Source: an uncultured Clostridia bacterium
GTDB lineage: Bacteria; Bacillota; Clostridia; TANB77; CAG-508
DNA: 64,000 bases
NCBI GenBank assembly: GCA_944386325.1
Contig: CALXAP010000004.1
Span: 46,815 to 110,814, forward strand
Direction: 5' to 3'
The position numbers and the translations under genes are program-made. The notes beneath the pieces are model-generated. The model searched no databases. It had not been told where the DNA came from and worked only from the letters and a program-made list of their open reading frames with translations. Shown here piece after piece: positions 54,143 through 63,923 of the stretch (position 1 is the first letter of the stretch; each line of letters begins with the position of its first letter).

Positions 54143-55015
54143 ATGTATAAATTTATTGCAATTGATTTAGATGGTACTTTACTCAATTCATATGGTGAGA
54201 TTTCAAATGAAAACAAAGAAGCTTTAAATAAAGCTATAGATAAAGGTGTGCAAATAGTATTAACATCAGGTAGAATTAGTAAAGCGATAGAATATATATC
54301 AAATCAAATAGGGAGAAATAATTATTTAATTTCTGGAAATGGAACAACTATATATGACCTAAAAAATGATGTAGAAATATATAATAAATGTATGTCAAGA
54401 GAGACTGCTTTAAAAATAATAGAAATATGTGAAGCAAATAGTATATACTATAGTGTTTTTGGAGAAAAAACAATAATAACAAAATCATTGAGTTATAATG
54501 TTTTAGTCTATAATAGTGAAAATTATAAAAAATCACCAGATATGAAGACAAAAATAAATGTGATACCTGATGTGTATGATTACATAAAAAGTTCAAAACA
54601 AGATAAGTTTTCAAAAATTACAATATGTGATAGTAGTAATATAATATTTAAAGGAATAATAAAAAAAATGAGGCAAATAAAAAATATTGAAGTTTTAGAT
54701 GTAGCACATATGTCTAGAAAGAAAATAAGAAAAGGAACTAGTCAATCTGAATTACAATATTTTTATACAGATATAACAAATAAAGACGTAAATAAATGGA
54801 ATGCTATAAAGTACTTAATAGATAATTTAGGGATAAATAAAGAAGAAGTTTTAACAATAGGAGATAATTCAAATGATAAAGAAATGATAATTAATGCAGG
54901 TCTGGGAATTGCAATGGGAAATTCAGCACCTAAGATTAAGGAAATAGCAGATGATATTGTTAAAAGCAATGATAATAATGGAGTAGCAGAAGCATTATAT
55001 AAATATGTAATATAA
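54143..55015 (+). CDS. Cof-type HAD hydrolase
   Basis: 290 aa from ATG 54143 after AAGGAGATA; an ORF extension upstream to 54053 lies in the repeat and is not coding. FIAIDLDGTLLNS (motif I), LTSGR (motif II), the Lys region and IGDNSNDKEMI (motif IV) with AMGNSAPKIK are the Cof/YidA pattern. These dephosphorylate sugar phosphates or flavin nucleotides in the cytoplasm. Substrate unknown. The gene stands alone before the Tad-like locus. Confidence 0.88.
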   Translation: MYKFIAIDLDGTLLNSYGEISNENKEALNKAIDKGVQIVLTSGRISKAIEYISNQIGRNNYLISGNGTTIYDLKNDVEIYNKCMSRETALKIIEICEANSIYYSVFGEKTIITKSLSYNVLVYNSENYKKSPDMKTKINVIPDVYDYIKSSKQDKFSKITICDSSNIIFKGIIKKMRQIKNIEVLDVAHMSRKKIRKGTSQSELQYFYTDITNKDVNKWNAIKYLIDNLGINKEEVLTIGDNSNDKEMIINAGLGIAMGNSAPKIKEIADDIVKSNDNNGVAEALYKYVI

Positions 55016-55180
55016 CGTTTATATTACTAATATATTACATTTATATTACGAATGCGAATTATATTGTTTTAAGAAAAAAAATGTTGTATAATGAAATAAA
55101 TAATTATATTTTAGATTATAGTAAATTGAGTTTTTTATAATCTAAAAGAATGTGTTATGTATGTTAAGGAGGAATATAAA

Positions 55181-56077
55181 ATGGCTATAAGTCCTATGCA
55201 AAGAAAATCAAGAAACTCATTCCTATTAGGAATGTTATTAATGCTAGTAATAGCAGCAATAGTTGTTGCTATATTATTTATGCAAATACTTGGGATGAAA
55301 AAGGAAGAAGCTCAAGTAGATAGTCAATCAAAAGTTGTATTTATGTTATCAAGGGATATAAAATCAGGAGAGAGTATAACTGCTGCTGATGTTAAAAGTG
55401 TAAAGGTTGTAACTGATATGTCAACAGATAATATTGCTACAAGTAGCGATATGTCAGATGCAACAATTGCAAGAATAGATTTACCTAAAGGTGCTATATT
55501 ATCAACATCAATGATTACTACAACAGATGAGAAAGTAACTAATGACTTAAGAGTACAGGAATATAATATGATAGTTTTACCTACAGATTTGGAAAAAAAC
55601 GATTATGTAGATATAAGAATATTATTTCCAAATTCTCAAGATTACATAGTAGTTTCAAAAAAGAGAATATTACAATCTAGTTCAAATACTATATTTATAA
55701 AGATGACAGAAGAAGAAATATTGACTATGAGTAATGCTATTGTTGAAGCATATCAAGTTGATGGATCAATGATATATGCTACAAAATATGAAGATCCTGG
55801 TTCTCAAACTGCTGCAACACCAACATTCCCAGTGAGCAGAGAAACTTTAGGTGTAATAAATGCAAATCCTAATATAGTTAATGAAGCAAAACAGGCATTA
55901 TGGGCTAGATATAATCAAGAAGCTCAAGACAGAAGAACAGAAATAAATAATGTTTTATCTGCAAATGCTGATGGTGCTACAGAAAAAATAAAATCAAAAA
56001 TTGATGAACAAATTGAAAAACAAGCAGAAGAAAGAGCAAGATATATTGAGACTTTAGGAACAGGAGCAGATTATTAA
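55181..56077 (+). CDS. CpaB-like SAF-domain pilus assembly protein
   Basis: 298 aa from ATG 55181 after AAGGAGG. One N-terminal transmembrane helix (about 18-38) and then a SAF domain (VVFMLSRDIKSGESITAADVKSV, then LPKGAILSTSMI) of the CpaB/RcpC type. The extended tail (residues 220-298) is rich in charged helices (KIKSKIDEQIEKQAEERARYIE). In Tad systems CpaB is an envelope assembly protein. It leads the operon that includes the CpaF-like ATPase and TadB/C-like protein. Confidence 0.75.
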   Translation: MAISPMQRKSRNSFLLGMLLMLVIAAIVVAILFMQILGMKKEEAQVDSQSKVVFMLSRDIKSGESITAADVKSVKVVTDMSTDNIATSSDMSDATIARIDLPKGAILSTSMITTTDEKVTNDLRVQEYNMIVLPTDLEKNDYVDIRILFPNSQDYIVVSKKRILQSSSNTIFIKMTEEEILTMSNAIVEAYQVDGSMIYATKYEDPGSQTAATPTFPVSRETLGVINANPNIVNEAKQALWARYNQEAQDRRTEINNVLSANADGATEKIKSKIDEQIEKQAEERARYIETLGTGADY

Positions 56078-56094
56078 TATTTAGTGGAGGTAAC

Positions 56095-56793
56095 ATGAAG
56101 AAAATAGGTTTTATTGGTGCATATGATAAAACAGACTTCATCTTATATATTGCAAAATTTCTTATAACAATGGGAAAAACAGTATTGTTTATAGATACAA
56201 CAATAACTCAAAAAGCAAAATATGTAGTGCCGGTTATTAATCCGACAACTACATATTTTACAGAGTTTGAAAGCATAGATGTGGCTGTTGGATTTAAAAA
56301 GTTAGAAGAAATAAAAGAATATTTAGGATTAGAAAATGATGAAAAAATAAATTATGACTATGTATTTATAGATGTTGATTCACCTGAGGTGTTTAATAAT
56401 TTTAAAATGACTGAAGCTAATTTGAATTATTTTGTTACATCTTTTGATTTATATTCACTAAAAAAAGGATTAGAAATATTAAGTGGAGTAGAAACTACAA
56501 CAAAAATGAAAAAGGTTTTATTTTCAAAAGAAATAAATCAAGATGATGATGAATATTTAAATTTCTTATCTTTAAGATACAAAATAGAATGGGATAAAGA
56601 TAGAATATATTTTCCATTAGAGCAAGGAGATCAAAGTGTAATAATAGAAAATCAAAGAGTGGCAAAAATAAAGATAAGAAATTTGAGCAATCAATATAAA
56701 GATAGTTTATTAACAATGGTAAGCCAAATATCTGAAAACCAAGATTATGGTGAATTAAAAAAGATAATGAGGAGTATAGAAAAGGGAGTGTAA
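56095..56793 (+). CDS. TadZ/ParA-like protein with degenerate P-loop
   Basis: 232 aa, 17 nt after the CpaB-like gene. The fold looks ParA-like (KKIGFIGAYDKTDFILYIAKFLITMGKTVLFIDTT), but the Walker A position reads GAYDKTD, without the GKT, and no clear Walker B is present apart from YDYVFIDVDSP. In CpaE/TadZ proteins the ATPase is often reduced. It probably has a scaffold or localising role next to the second ParA-like protein, 2 nt downstream. Confidence 0.62.
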   Translation: MKKIGFIGAYDKTDFILYIAKFLITMGKTVLFIDTTITQKAKYVVPVINPTTTYFTEFESIDVAVGFKKLEEIKEYLGLENDEKINYDYVFIDVDSPEVFNNFKMTEANLNYFVTSFDLYSLKKGLEILSGVETTTKMKKVLFSKEINQDDDEYLNFLSLRYKIEWDKDRIYFPLEQGDQSVIIENQRVAKIKIRNLSNQYKDSLLTMVSQISENQDYGELKKIMRSIEKGV

Positions 56794-56795
56794 AA

Positions 56796-57638
56796 ATGGC
56801 TATTGTATCATTTTGGAGTAATGGAAAAGAAGAAACAGCAAAAACTTTATCAATAGTGTCAATTGCTACTAATATGGCTATAGAGCATAATTATAAAATA
56901 TTATTAATGTCTACTAATTATAATGATGATACTTTGGAAAGTTGTTATTGGGAAAAACAAAAAAAAGAAAGAAAAATAATAACTGATATAATGCCATCAC
57001 AAGGACATGTATTAGATTCAGGTATTGAAGGTTTGGCAAAATTGATAAAAAGTAATAGAGCAACACCAGAAGATATAACTAATTATACAAAAATAGTATT
57101 TAAGGATAGATTGGAAGTTTTATTAAGTATTAGATCTAGTTCATATGATGAATACTTAAGATTAAGATCTTTATATGTTGATATTTTAAAAAATGCAAAT
57201 AAATATTATGATTTGATTTTTGTTGATGTAAATAAAGGATTAGATAATCAATTTATTAGAGAAATTTTAGAAATGTCAGATTTAATAATAACTAATTTAA
57301 CACAAAGGAAAAAAATAATAGATTCATTTATGGAGATAAAAGCTAAAGAAAAATTGTTTAAGAAAAAGAATAATATGATATTAATTGGAAGATATGATAG
57401 ATTTTCAAAATATACTGCTAAAAATATAGCAAGATATATGAATGAAAAAAATGTGATATGTGTTATTCCGTATTGTACACTTTTTTTTGAAGCTTGTAAT
57501 GAATCAAAAGTGGCAGATTTCTTTTTAAGATTAAAAAATGTAGATGATTCAGATAGAAATGCAGTTTTCTTAAGAGAAGTTAATAATGCATCTGAAGTAA
57601 TTGATTATAAATTAAAAGAATTAAAAGCAACACTTTAG
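56796..57638 (+). CDS. TadZ/CpaE-like ParA-family protein (deviant Walker A)
   Basis: 280 aa. IVSFWSNGKEETAKTLSIVSIATNMAIEHNYKILLMST is a MinD/ParA-like start with a deviant P-loop (NGKEETAKT keeps a Lys). YDLIFVDVNKGLD is the Walker B strand, and MILIGRYDRFSKYTAKN the switch region. Placed between another ParA-like gene and the CpaF-like ATPase gene. A polar localiser for the pilus motor is the likely role. Confidence 0.65.
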   Translation: MAIVSFWSNGKEETAKTLSIVSIATNMAIEHNYKILLMSTNYNDDTLESCYWEKQKKERKIITDIMPSQGHVLDSGIEGLAKLIKSNRATPEDITNYTKIVFKDRLEVLLSIRSSSYDEYLRLRSLYVDILKNANKYYDLIFVDVNKGLDNQFIREILEMSDLIITNLTQRKKIIDSFMEIKAKEKLFKKKNNMILIGRYDRFSKYTAKNIARYMNEKNVICVIPYCTLFFEACNESKVADFFLRLKNVDDSDRNAVFLREVNNASEVIDYKLKELKATL

Positions 57639-57657
57639 ATTTGGAAGGAGTGTAAAT

Positions 57658-59608
57658 ATGAGTCCAACTAATTTAATATTAATTATACTTGTATTTGTTA
57701 TCGCAATTGCAGCAATAGCGTATTTCTTAAATAAAAAGAAAAAAGCAGAAAAAGAAATTGAAGAAGAAGAAACAGATATTGATGATAAAACATATACAAT
57801 AGATAAAATGAAAGAATTTGTAAAGAAAAGATTAAATGAAATTACAAAAATAAATCTTTATGATATAGGATTATCAGAAGAAGAATTAAAAAGAAGAAAA
57901 CAAAAGAAATATGAGTTAAAAAAAGCATTAAAAGGTTGTACATATGGTGATGTAAATGATAAAAAATATGTTAAAGAATTAATATATGATTTATTATCAA
58001 AAGAATATGGTGTTGATGAAACTAATATTTCAAAAGCAATACCTTTTGATGTTCCTTCAATGCTAACAGCACAAGATAAATTCGATATATTAATTTATAT
58101 GTATAAAAAAGAATTTGGATATGAAGCTTTAACACAATTAATAAAAAAATATAATTTAGCTGTATTAAAGTATACAGCTGGAGAGGCAAAACCTTCATAT
58201 GTTATAACTGCTGAAGAAATTAGTGATATATATGAAAAAGAAGATTTAGTATTATCATTTTCAGACAAATTAAGTGTAGTAGTTCAAAGAATATATCAAT
58301 ATTATAAGGGATATAGTAGTATTGATGAAATAAGAGATATGAACATAGATGGTGTTTCAGGGGGAGTTTCTGGTTTACCAGAATCATTCTTAAGTCAGGT
58401 TGCACAAACTGATGGTGATTATTTAGATCAAGTTTTAGAGCACAAAGTACCAAGAGCTTGTGATAGTATATGGATATTTTTCCAAGGTAAATCAATCAGA
58501 CTTGCTTTCCTTTCTTTTGGAACAGAAAGCGAATTAAAGAGAGTATGTCAAAATATATATAAATACAATAACCCAGGTCAATTATCAGATACAAATGGAT
58601 TTAAGATAAATGAAATGAAAGATGGTTCCAGAGTCGTTGTTGTTAGACCTAGTTTCTCAGAGACTTGGGCATTCTTTGTAAGAAAATTCGACGTAAAACG
58701 TGCAACACTAGAACAATTGATTACATTACCAGGAGGTAATGAAGCAATAGAATTATTAAAATATTTAGTAAAAGGAGCCAGAGTTGTTTCTCTAACAGGT
58801 GAGCAAGGTTGTGGTAAAACAACAATGCTTATGGGTATGATAGAAAATATTTATGAAACAATGAACATCAGGGTTCAAGAAACAGCATTTGAGTTGCATT
58901 TAAGAAAAATATATCCTACAAGAAATATTTTATCATTTAGAGAAACAGATACAATTTCTGGACAAATGGGACTAGACGTTCAAAAGAAAACTGACGGTTC
59001 TGTAAATATTATCCGGAGAGGTTGCAACAGATCCAGTTGCTGCATGGATGATTCAAGCTGCACAGGTTGCTAGTAAATTTACTTTATTTACTCACCATGC
59101 TAAAACTTTTCCAAACTTAGTAATGGCTTTAAGAAACTCATTATTGAAATTAGGAATGTTTAATGATGAAAAAACAGCAGAAGAACAGGTTGTAGGAGTT
59201 TTGAATTTTGATATACATTTAGTAAAGGATTTTAAAGGTAGAAGATACATTGAAAGAGTAACTGAATGTATACCACAAGAAGATAGAAATGAATATACAT
59301 TTGATCATAGAAATGAAAAGACTTTAGATAAGAAAATAGATAAGTTTTTTGATAATGCTACATATTATTTTACAAAATCAACTAATAAAGAATTATATAA
59401 ATGTGTAAATATAATGGAATATCAAGATGGAAAATATGTAATGACAAATAAAATTTCAGATGAAAATATTAAAGAAATGCGTAATAATATGGATGAATCT
59501 GATATTGAAAAATTTGAACAATTTTTAGAGAGAAATTGGGGTAGCTCAAAAAAAACAGTAGAAAAAGAAGTGAAAAAACGTACTAAGAAAGAAAAACAAA
59601 CAAAATAA
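57658..59608 (+). CDS. CpaF/TadA-like secretion ATPase, frameshifted
   Basis: An N-terminal transmembrane helix (LILIILVFVIAIAAIAYFL) is followed by the T2SSE ATPase: Walker A GEQGCGKTTML near residue 382 and RNILSFRETDTISGQMGL. After NII the frame (57658) fails and ends at 59073. Removing one base (C at 59014) restores GEVATDPVAAWMIQAAQVASKF, then THHAKTFPNLVMALRNSLLKLG to 59608, for about 649 codons. The Walker B and His box motifs (GEV..., THHA) are thus split from the P-loop. The membrane anchor on a CpaF-type ATPase is unusual. Either a sequence error or a disabling mutation; neighbours are intact. Confidence 0.8.
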
Positions 59609-59642
59609 TTAACTTCCAAAAGATAAGGAGGTACAAAACTGT

Positions 59643-61715
59643 ATGTCAGACCAAATTATAACTTATGTTTTGTATATAGCAGGAGGGCTTTTTGCCTTAA
59701 TAGTTATAGCATATCTAATATTAATGAAAAAAAATAATACAAAAAAAGCAAAACAATTAAGACAATTAAAAGAAGGTACAAAAGTAAAAAGTTTTTCAGC
59801 AGATATTTTATATCAGAGACTTTATCTTACATATATAAAAATACCTTTTTTAAAAAGATATGTTTTAAAATTAAGAAGAAGGCTTGAAATTATAAATATT
59901 GAAGATGAGTATGTAACAAGAAAGCAAACAGCATCAATTATTACTAAAGCTTTAATGGTAATTATACCTTTTACAATATTAGTAATAATATTAACAAATC
60001 ATAATACCTTATTAATGTCAATATTATTGATATTTGAGCTTTTCTTAATAGAAACTGTTATGGATGGAATGGCAGATAAAATTGACAATAAATTATTAAA
60101 ACAACAAATAGATTTCTTTGCAGAAATAAGACATGCTTATCATGAATATAACATGGTTGAAGAAGCTATATATGAAGTAGCACAAAATGATGAATTAGAA
60201 ATATCAAGACAAGCAGAAAAGATTTATGAAATACTAATATCTGATTTCCCAGAAGAGGAATTAGAAAAATATTATGATGTTGCGCCAAATAGTTATTTAA
60301 AGGAATTTGCAGGAATTTCTTATTTAACAAAAGAGTTTGGTGATAGAAAAATAGATAAAGCATCTTTATATTTAAAAAATTTAAATAATATAACTCAAGA
60401 GTTGCAATTGGAGATATTAAAAAGAGATAAGCTAGATTATGTTTTTCAGAGTTTATCTGTAATATCTGCAATACCAATTTTGTTTATTGAACCAGTAAAA
60501 AATTGGGCAGTTTCACAGTTCTCTTTTACAGATACTTTTTATAGTGGCAAAGGTGGAGTAATTGTTCAGATGTTAATAATAATAGTAACATTTATATGTT
60601 ATGTATTAACAAGAAAATTGAAAGATAATGGCGGAAGTAACAAAGGTAGAAGTACAGATAATCCAATTCAAGCAAAATTATATAAGATAAAAATTGTTAA
60701 AAAAATTGTAGATTTATTTATGCCTAAAACAGGTTCAGCAGATTACAGAAAAATAATAAAATTAATGAAGGAATCTGCTTCTAAATTAAAAATTGAGTGG
60801 CTTTATGTAAATAAGATATTAGCTGCAATATGTACATTTGTAGTTGTATTATTCATATCATTCCAAATGCATAAAATTGCAAAAGAATATGTTTATGAGC
60901 AACCGACATCTGATTATAATATTTTAGGTGATATGAGTGATTCAGATTTAAATAAAGCTATGAAGAAGACTGAACAAGATAATGAGATATTAAATTCATT
61001 ATCAAAAAAACAAAATGTAACAAAAGATACAGTAAGACTTGAGGTTAAATATTCAAGTTATTATGAAGGTGTTGATGATGCACAAATAGATACAGCAACA
61101 GACAGAATATATTCTAAATATCAGACATTACATTCAGAATATATTCAATGGTTTGAAGTATTGTTAGCATTTGTTTTAGCAGCACTTGGATATTTTGCAC
61201 CAAACTGGTTATTAAAATTCCAAATGAAAATGAGACAGTTGGAAATGGAAGACGAAGTAATGCAATTTCAAACTATTATACTTATGCTTATGAAAATAGA
61301 GAGGGTAAATGTTGAAATAATTTTAGAGTGGTTAGAAAGATATTCAAATATATTTAAAGAACCAATTTCAAAATGTGTTAATAACTATGAAAGTGGAGCT
61401 TGGGAGGCTTTAGAGGAATTAAAAGAAGATGTGGCATATGTGCCTTTAGTTAGAATAATTGAAAGTTTACAAGCAGCAGTTGAAAAAATACCAATAGCAG
61501 ATGCTTTTGATGAATTAGATACAGAAAGAGCATATTATCAAGAAAGAAGAAAAGAATCAAATGAAAGATTAATAGCTAAAAAAGGAAGAATAGGTAAAGC
61601 AATAGGATTTGCTCCAATGGTTTTATTATTTGTGGGATATTTAATTGTACCATTAGTTGTAATAGGTTTAACAAGTATGATGAGTTCTTTCTCAACAATG
61701 TCAACAATGATGTAA
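59643..61715 (+). CDS. Fused TadB/TadC-like inner-membrane platform protein
   Basis: 690 aa with helices at the N-terminus, and around 100-150, 285-325, 400-430, 505-525 and 650-685. Two type II/IV secretion F-like units can be seen: the first (about 70-330, with ISKLL-type QQIDFFAEIRHAYHEYN), the second (about 350-690, with MEDEVMQFQTIILMLMKIERVNVEIILEWLERYSNIF and KGRIGKAIGFAPMVLLFVGYLIVPLVV). Tad systems normally have separate TadB and TadC; here they are one chain. It is the membrane platform for pilin extraction. Confidence 0.78.
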   Translation: MSDQIITYVLYIAGGLFALIVIAYLILMKKNNTKKAKQLRQLKEGTKVKSFSADILYQRLYLTYIKIPFLKRYVLKLRRRLEIINIEDEYVTRKQTASIITKALMVIIPFTILVIILTNHNTLLMSILLIFELFLIETVMDGMADKIDNKLLKQQIDFFAEIRHAYHEYNMVEEAIYEVAQNDELEISRQAEKIYEILISDFPEEELEKYYDVAPNSYLKEFAGISYLTKEFGDRKIDKASLYLKNLNNITQELQLEILKRDKLDYVFQSLSVISAIPILFIEPVKNWAVSQFSFTDTFYSGKGGVIVQMLIIIVTFICYVLTRKLKDNGGSNKGRSTDNPIQAKLYKIKIVKKIVDLFMPKTGSADYRKIIKLMKESASKLKIEWLYVNKILAAICTFVVVLFISFQMHKIAKEYVYEQPTSDYNILGDMSDSDLNKAMKKTEQDNEILNSLSKKQNVTKDTVRLEVKYSSYYEGVDDAQIDTATDRIYSKYQTLHSEYIQWFEVLLAFVLAALGYFAPNWLLKFQMKMRQLEMEDEVMQFQTIILMLMKIERVNVEIILEWLERYSNIFKEPISKCVNNYESGAWEALEELKEDVAYVPLVRIIESLQAAVEKIPIADAFDELDTERAYYQERRKESNERLIAKKGRIGKAIGFAPMVLLFVGYLIVPLVVIGLTSMMSSFSTMSTMM

Positions 61716-61733
61716 TTTTATAGGAGGAGTATT

Positions 61734-62378
61734 ATGGAAAATGCTTCAAAAGCACTAGCTATGGCAGGAGGATTATTACTAGCAATAATTATTATTGCAG
61801 TATTAATGTATGTTGTACAAAATACCGCTAGTTTAAAAAAGGCAGAAGAAGATAAAGAAATAGCTGAACAGATAACAAAATTTAATATGGAATATGAATC
61901 TTATGAGAAAACATTACTTAGAGGCACAGAACTTGTAACGCTTATTAATAAAGCAATAGCAAATAATAAAAAATATGAAGATAGTGACAAAGTGTATGAT
62001 ATAGATATACATTTTAAATTAAAAACTCCAATAAAAGAAACAATAGTTACTGTTGAAGAAGGAAAAAAGAAAAATACAGAAGAAAAAGTTACTTTTGGAG
62101 AAGCTAAAACATACAAACTAATTGATAATAATAGAAGTGACAGAATAAATGCAGATATAAGCCAGTTTATGAATATAGGTGCTTTAAATAGTACAGATGC
62201 ATATGAAATAATAAATTATAAAGATATAGATAATTATCAAATGGTGTATAGTGGTTTTACAGATTTTAAAAGAAAGATTTTCAAATGTACAAAAATTGAA
62301 TATAGTAATGTGACAGGAAGAGTTAATTTATTGGAGTTTGAAGAAGTTGACTTAAAAGAAGATACGAGCGGTTATTAA
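61734..62378 (+). CDS. Pilin-like paralogue 1, 214 aa
   Basis: AGGAGGAG precedes ATG 61734. MENASKALAMAGGLLLAIIIIAVLMYVV forms a short N-terminus followed at once by a hydrophobic helix, as in type IV pilin-like subunits, but no G/A-x4-E prepilin peptidase site is seen. The globular part shares blocks with paralogues downstream: FNMEYESYEKTLLRGTELVTLINKAI near residues 50-75 and the end KIFKCTKIEYSNVTGRVNLLEFEE. Family unnamed. Confidence 0.65.
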   Translation: MENASKALAMAGGLLLAIIIIAVLMYVVQNTASLKKAEEDKEIAEQITKFNMEYESYEKTLLRGTELVTLINKAIANNKKYEDSDKVYDIDIHFKLKTPIKETIVTVEEGKKKNTEEKVTFGEAKTYKLIDNNRSDRINADISQFMNIGALNSTDAYEIINYKDIDNYQMVYSGFTDFKRKIFKCTKIEYSNVTGRVNLLEFEEVDLKEDTSGY

Positions 62379-62390
62379 GGGGGGATTATT

Positions 62391-62861
62391 ATGGAAGAAA
62401 ATGCATCAAATGCCTTAATGATAGCTGCTGGGGTTCTTATAAGTATTTTAATTATTTCACTGGCAGTATATCTTTTTAATAGTTCATCAGATTTTGCAGA
62501 ATCATATTATGCAGAGATTGATTCAAAAACAACACAAGCCTTTAATAATGAATTTGAAATATATAATAGGGATAATGTAACAATACAAGATATTGTTAGT
62601 TTAGCAAATTTTGCTAGAGATACTAATATAAAAAATGAAGTTGAAAATGATAAAAATAATTCAGTATATATACAAGTGATTTTATATAATGGTTCTAAAC
62701 ATTTAGAAACAATGGATAGAGAGGAATTATATGAATTCATGGAAGAAAACACATTTATTGACAACAATCCAATAAATGGTGAGCAAACATTTAGATGTAA
62801 AGAAATAGAATATGACGAAAATACACAAAGAGTAAATAAAATTGTTTTTGAAAAAAGTTAA
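62391..62861 (+). CDS. Pilin-like paralogue 2, 156 aa
   Basis: AAGGGGGGA precedes ATG 62391. MEENASNALMIAAGVLISILIISLAVYLFN repeats the N-terminal pattern; FNNEFEIYNRDNVTIQDIVSLANFARDTN and QTFRCKEIEYDENTQRVNKIVFEK match the shared blocks of paralogue 1. The stop of paralogue 1 is 12 nt upstream. Confidence 0.65.
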   Translation: MEENASNALMIAAGVLISILIISLAVYLFNSSSDFAESYYAEIDSKTTQAFNNEFEIYNRDNVTIQDIVSLANFARDTNIKNEVENDKNNSVYIQVILYNGSKHLETMDREELYEFMEENTFIDNNPINGEQTFRCKEIEYDENTQRVNKIVFEKS

Positions 62862-62952
62862 AAAACATATAATTACCAAATTTTAAAAATTGTATTAAAA
62901 AGTTGCATAATAAGACAAAAGGTATTATAATATTATTGAAGGAGTTTGTAAA

Positions 62953-63387
62953 TTGAAAAAAAGTCTTTATATAATTATTGCTATTTTTATTATTATTTTA
63001 GGTATTACTTTAATATTTATATCAAATATTAAAAACATTTATAAAGAAGCTCAAAAAGAAAATTATAGTTATGAGAAATGTTTAAATCAAGAAGTTATGG
63101 GAACAGAAGTTGCCTCATTGATAAATAAGGCTGTAGATAATAATGAAAAATACAATATAAAAAAAGATGATAAAGGAAATTATATTGATGATAATAATTA
63201 TAGTATAAAGATATATGTCAAATTACAAACAGATGGTAAGTACTATAATATGGAAACAATATATAGCAATAATGTAGCAGAATTTGTAAAAAATTTTAAT
63301 TTAGAAAATTTCAAATGTACTAATATTACTTATCATAATTCTACTAAAAGAGTAGCTACTGTATATTTTGAAATACTAGAAGGTTAA
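62953..63387 (+). CDS. Pilin-like paralogue 3, 144 aa
   Basis: TTG 62953 follows AAGGAG. The N-terminus has lost the MENA(S/T) start and begins MKKSLYIIIAIFIIILGITLIF, but EVMGTEVASLINKAVDNNEKY and NFKCTNITYHNSTKRVATVYFEI are clearly the shared blocks. Most diverged of the set. Confidence 0.62.
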   Translation: MKKSLYIIIAIFIIILGITLIFISNIKNIYKEAQKENYSYEKCLNQEVMGTEVASLINKAVDNNEKYNIKKDDKGNYIDDNNYSIKIYVKLQTDGKYYNMETIYSNNVAEFVKNFNLENFKCTNITYHNSTKRVATVYFEILEG

Positions 63388-63428
63388 TTATTTAGCTATA
63401 TAAATAATTATAAATTAACAAAAGTAAA

Positions 63429-63505
63429 AAAGGAGGGGAAAAGATTATGGAGAACGCAACAAAGGCACTTATGATAGCAGGAGCTGTGTTAATAGCAATA
63501 TTGAT
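63429..63505 (+). repeat. 77-bp direct repeat, first unit (pilin gene start)
   Basis: Exact copy of 63924-64000, including Shine-Dalgarno and the first 59 nt of the coding region; period 495 bp. Marks a recent tandem gene duplication; the repeat may extend beyond the window edge. Confidence 0.85.
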
Positions 63506-63896
63506 AATTGGAGTAGGAATGATGATATATAATAGTGCACAAGGAAGTATAGAAGGAGCAACAAGTCAAGTAGCACAACAAGAATTAGATATATTTAACA
63601 ATGGATTTGTACAATATGAAGGAAAAAGATCAGGCTCACAAGTAAAAGCATTAATGTCATCAGTAATAAATAATAATAATCAAAATGGTGAAAGTGGAAA
63701 TAATGTGCCTGAAAAAATAATAGAAGTAATAAGTGGAGGAAAAACAGTAACATCAGTGACAGATTTAACAACAATAAGAGCATCAATAGTAGCAGGAAAA
63801 CAATATAGTGTAGCTATAGGATATAATACACAAGGATATGTACATACAATAACAATAACAGATTTATCAGGCAGTGGAACAGGAGGAGCAAACTAA
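63447..63896 (+). CDS. Pilin-like paralogue 4, 149 aa
   Basis: AAGGAGGGG precedes ATG 63447. MENATKALMIAGAVLIAILIIGVGMMIYNSAQ is the shared N-terminus, and FNNGFVQYEGKRSGSQVKALMSSVINNNNQ the second block. The rest (VPEKIIEVISGGKTVTSVTDLTTIRASIV, then YNTQGYVHTITITD) differs and is Gly/Ser-rich at the end. An identical 77-bp start recurs 495 bp downstream. Confidence 0.7.
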   Translation: MENATKALMIAGAVLIAILIIGVGMMIYNSAQGSIEGATSQVAQQELDIFNNGFVQYEGKRSGSQVKALMSSVINNNNQNGESGNNVPEKIIEVISGGKTVTSVTDLTTIRASIVAGKQYSVAIGYNTQGYVHTITITDLSGSGTGGAN

Positions 63897-63923
63897 TTAA
63901 AATAATATAAATTACAAAAGTAT

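Noticed and set aside
61734..63896. Standard Flp pilins with prepilin peptidase site
   Set aside because: No Gly/Ala followed by hydrophobic residues and Glu at +5 precedes the helix in any of the four complete proteins, so they are called pilin-like only.
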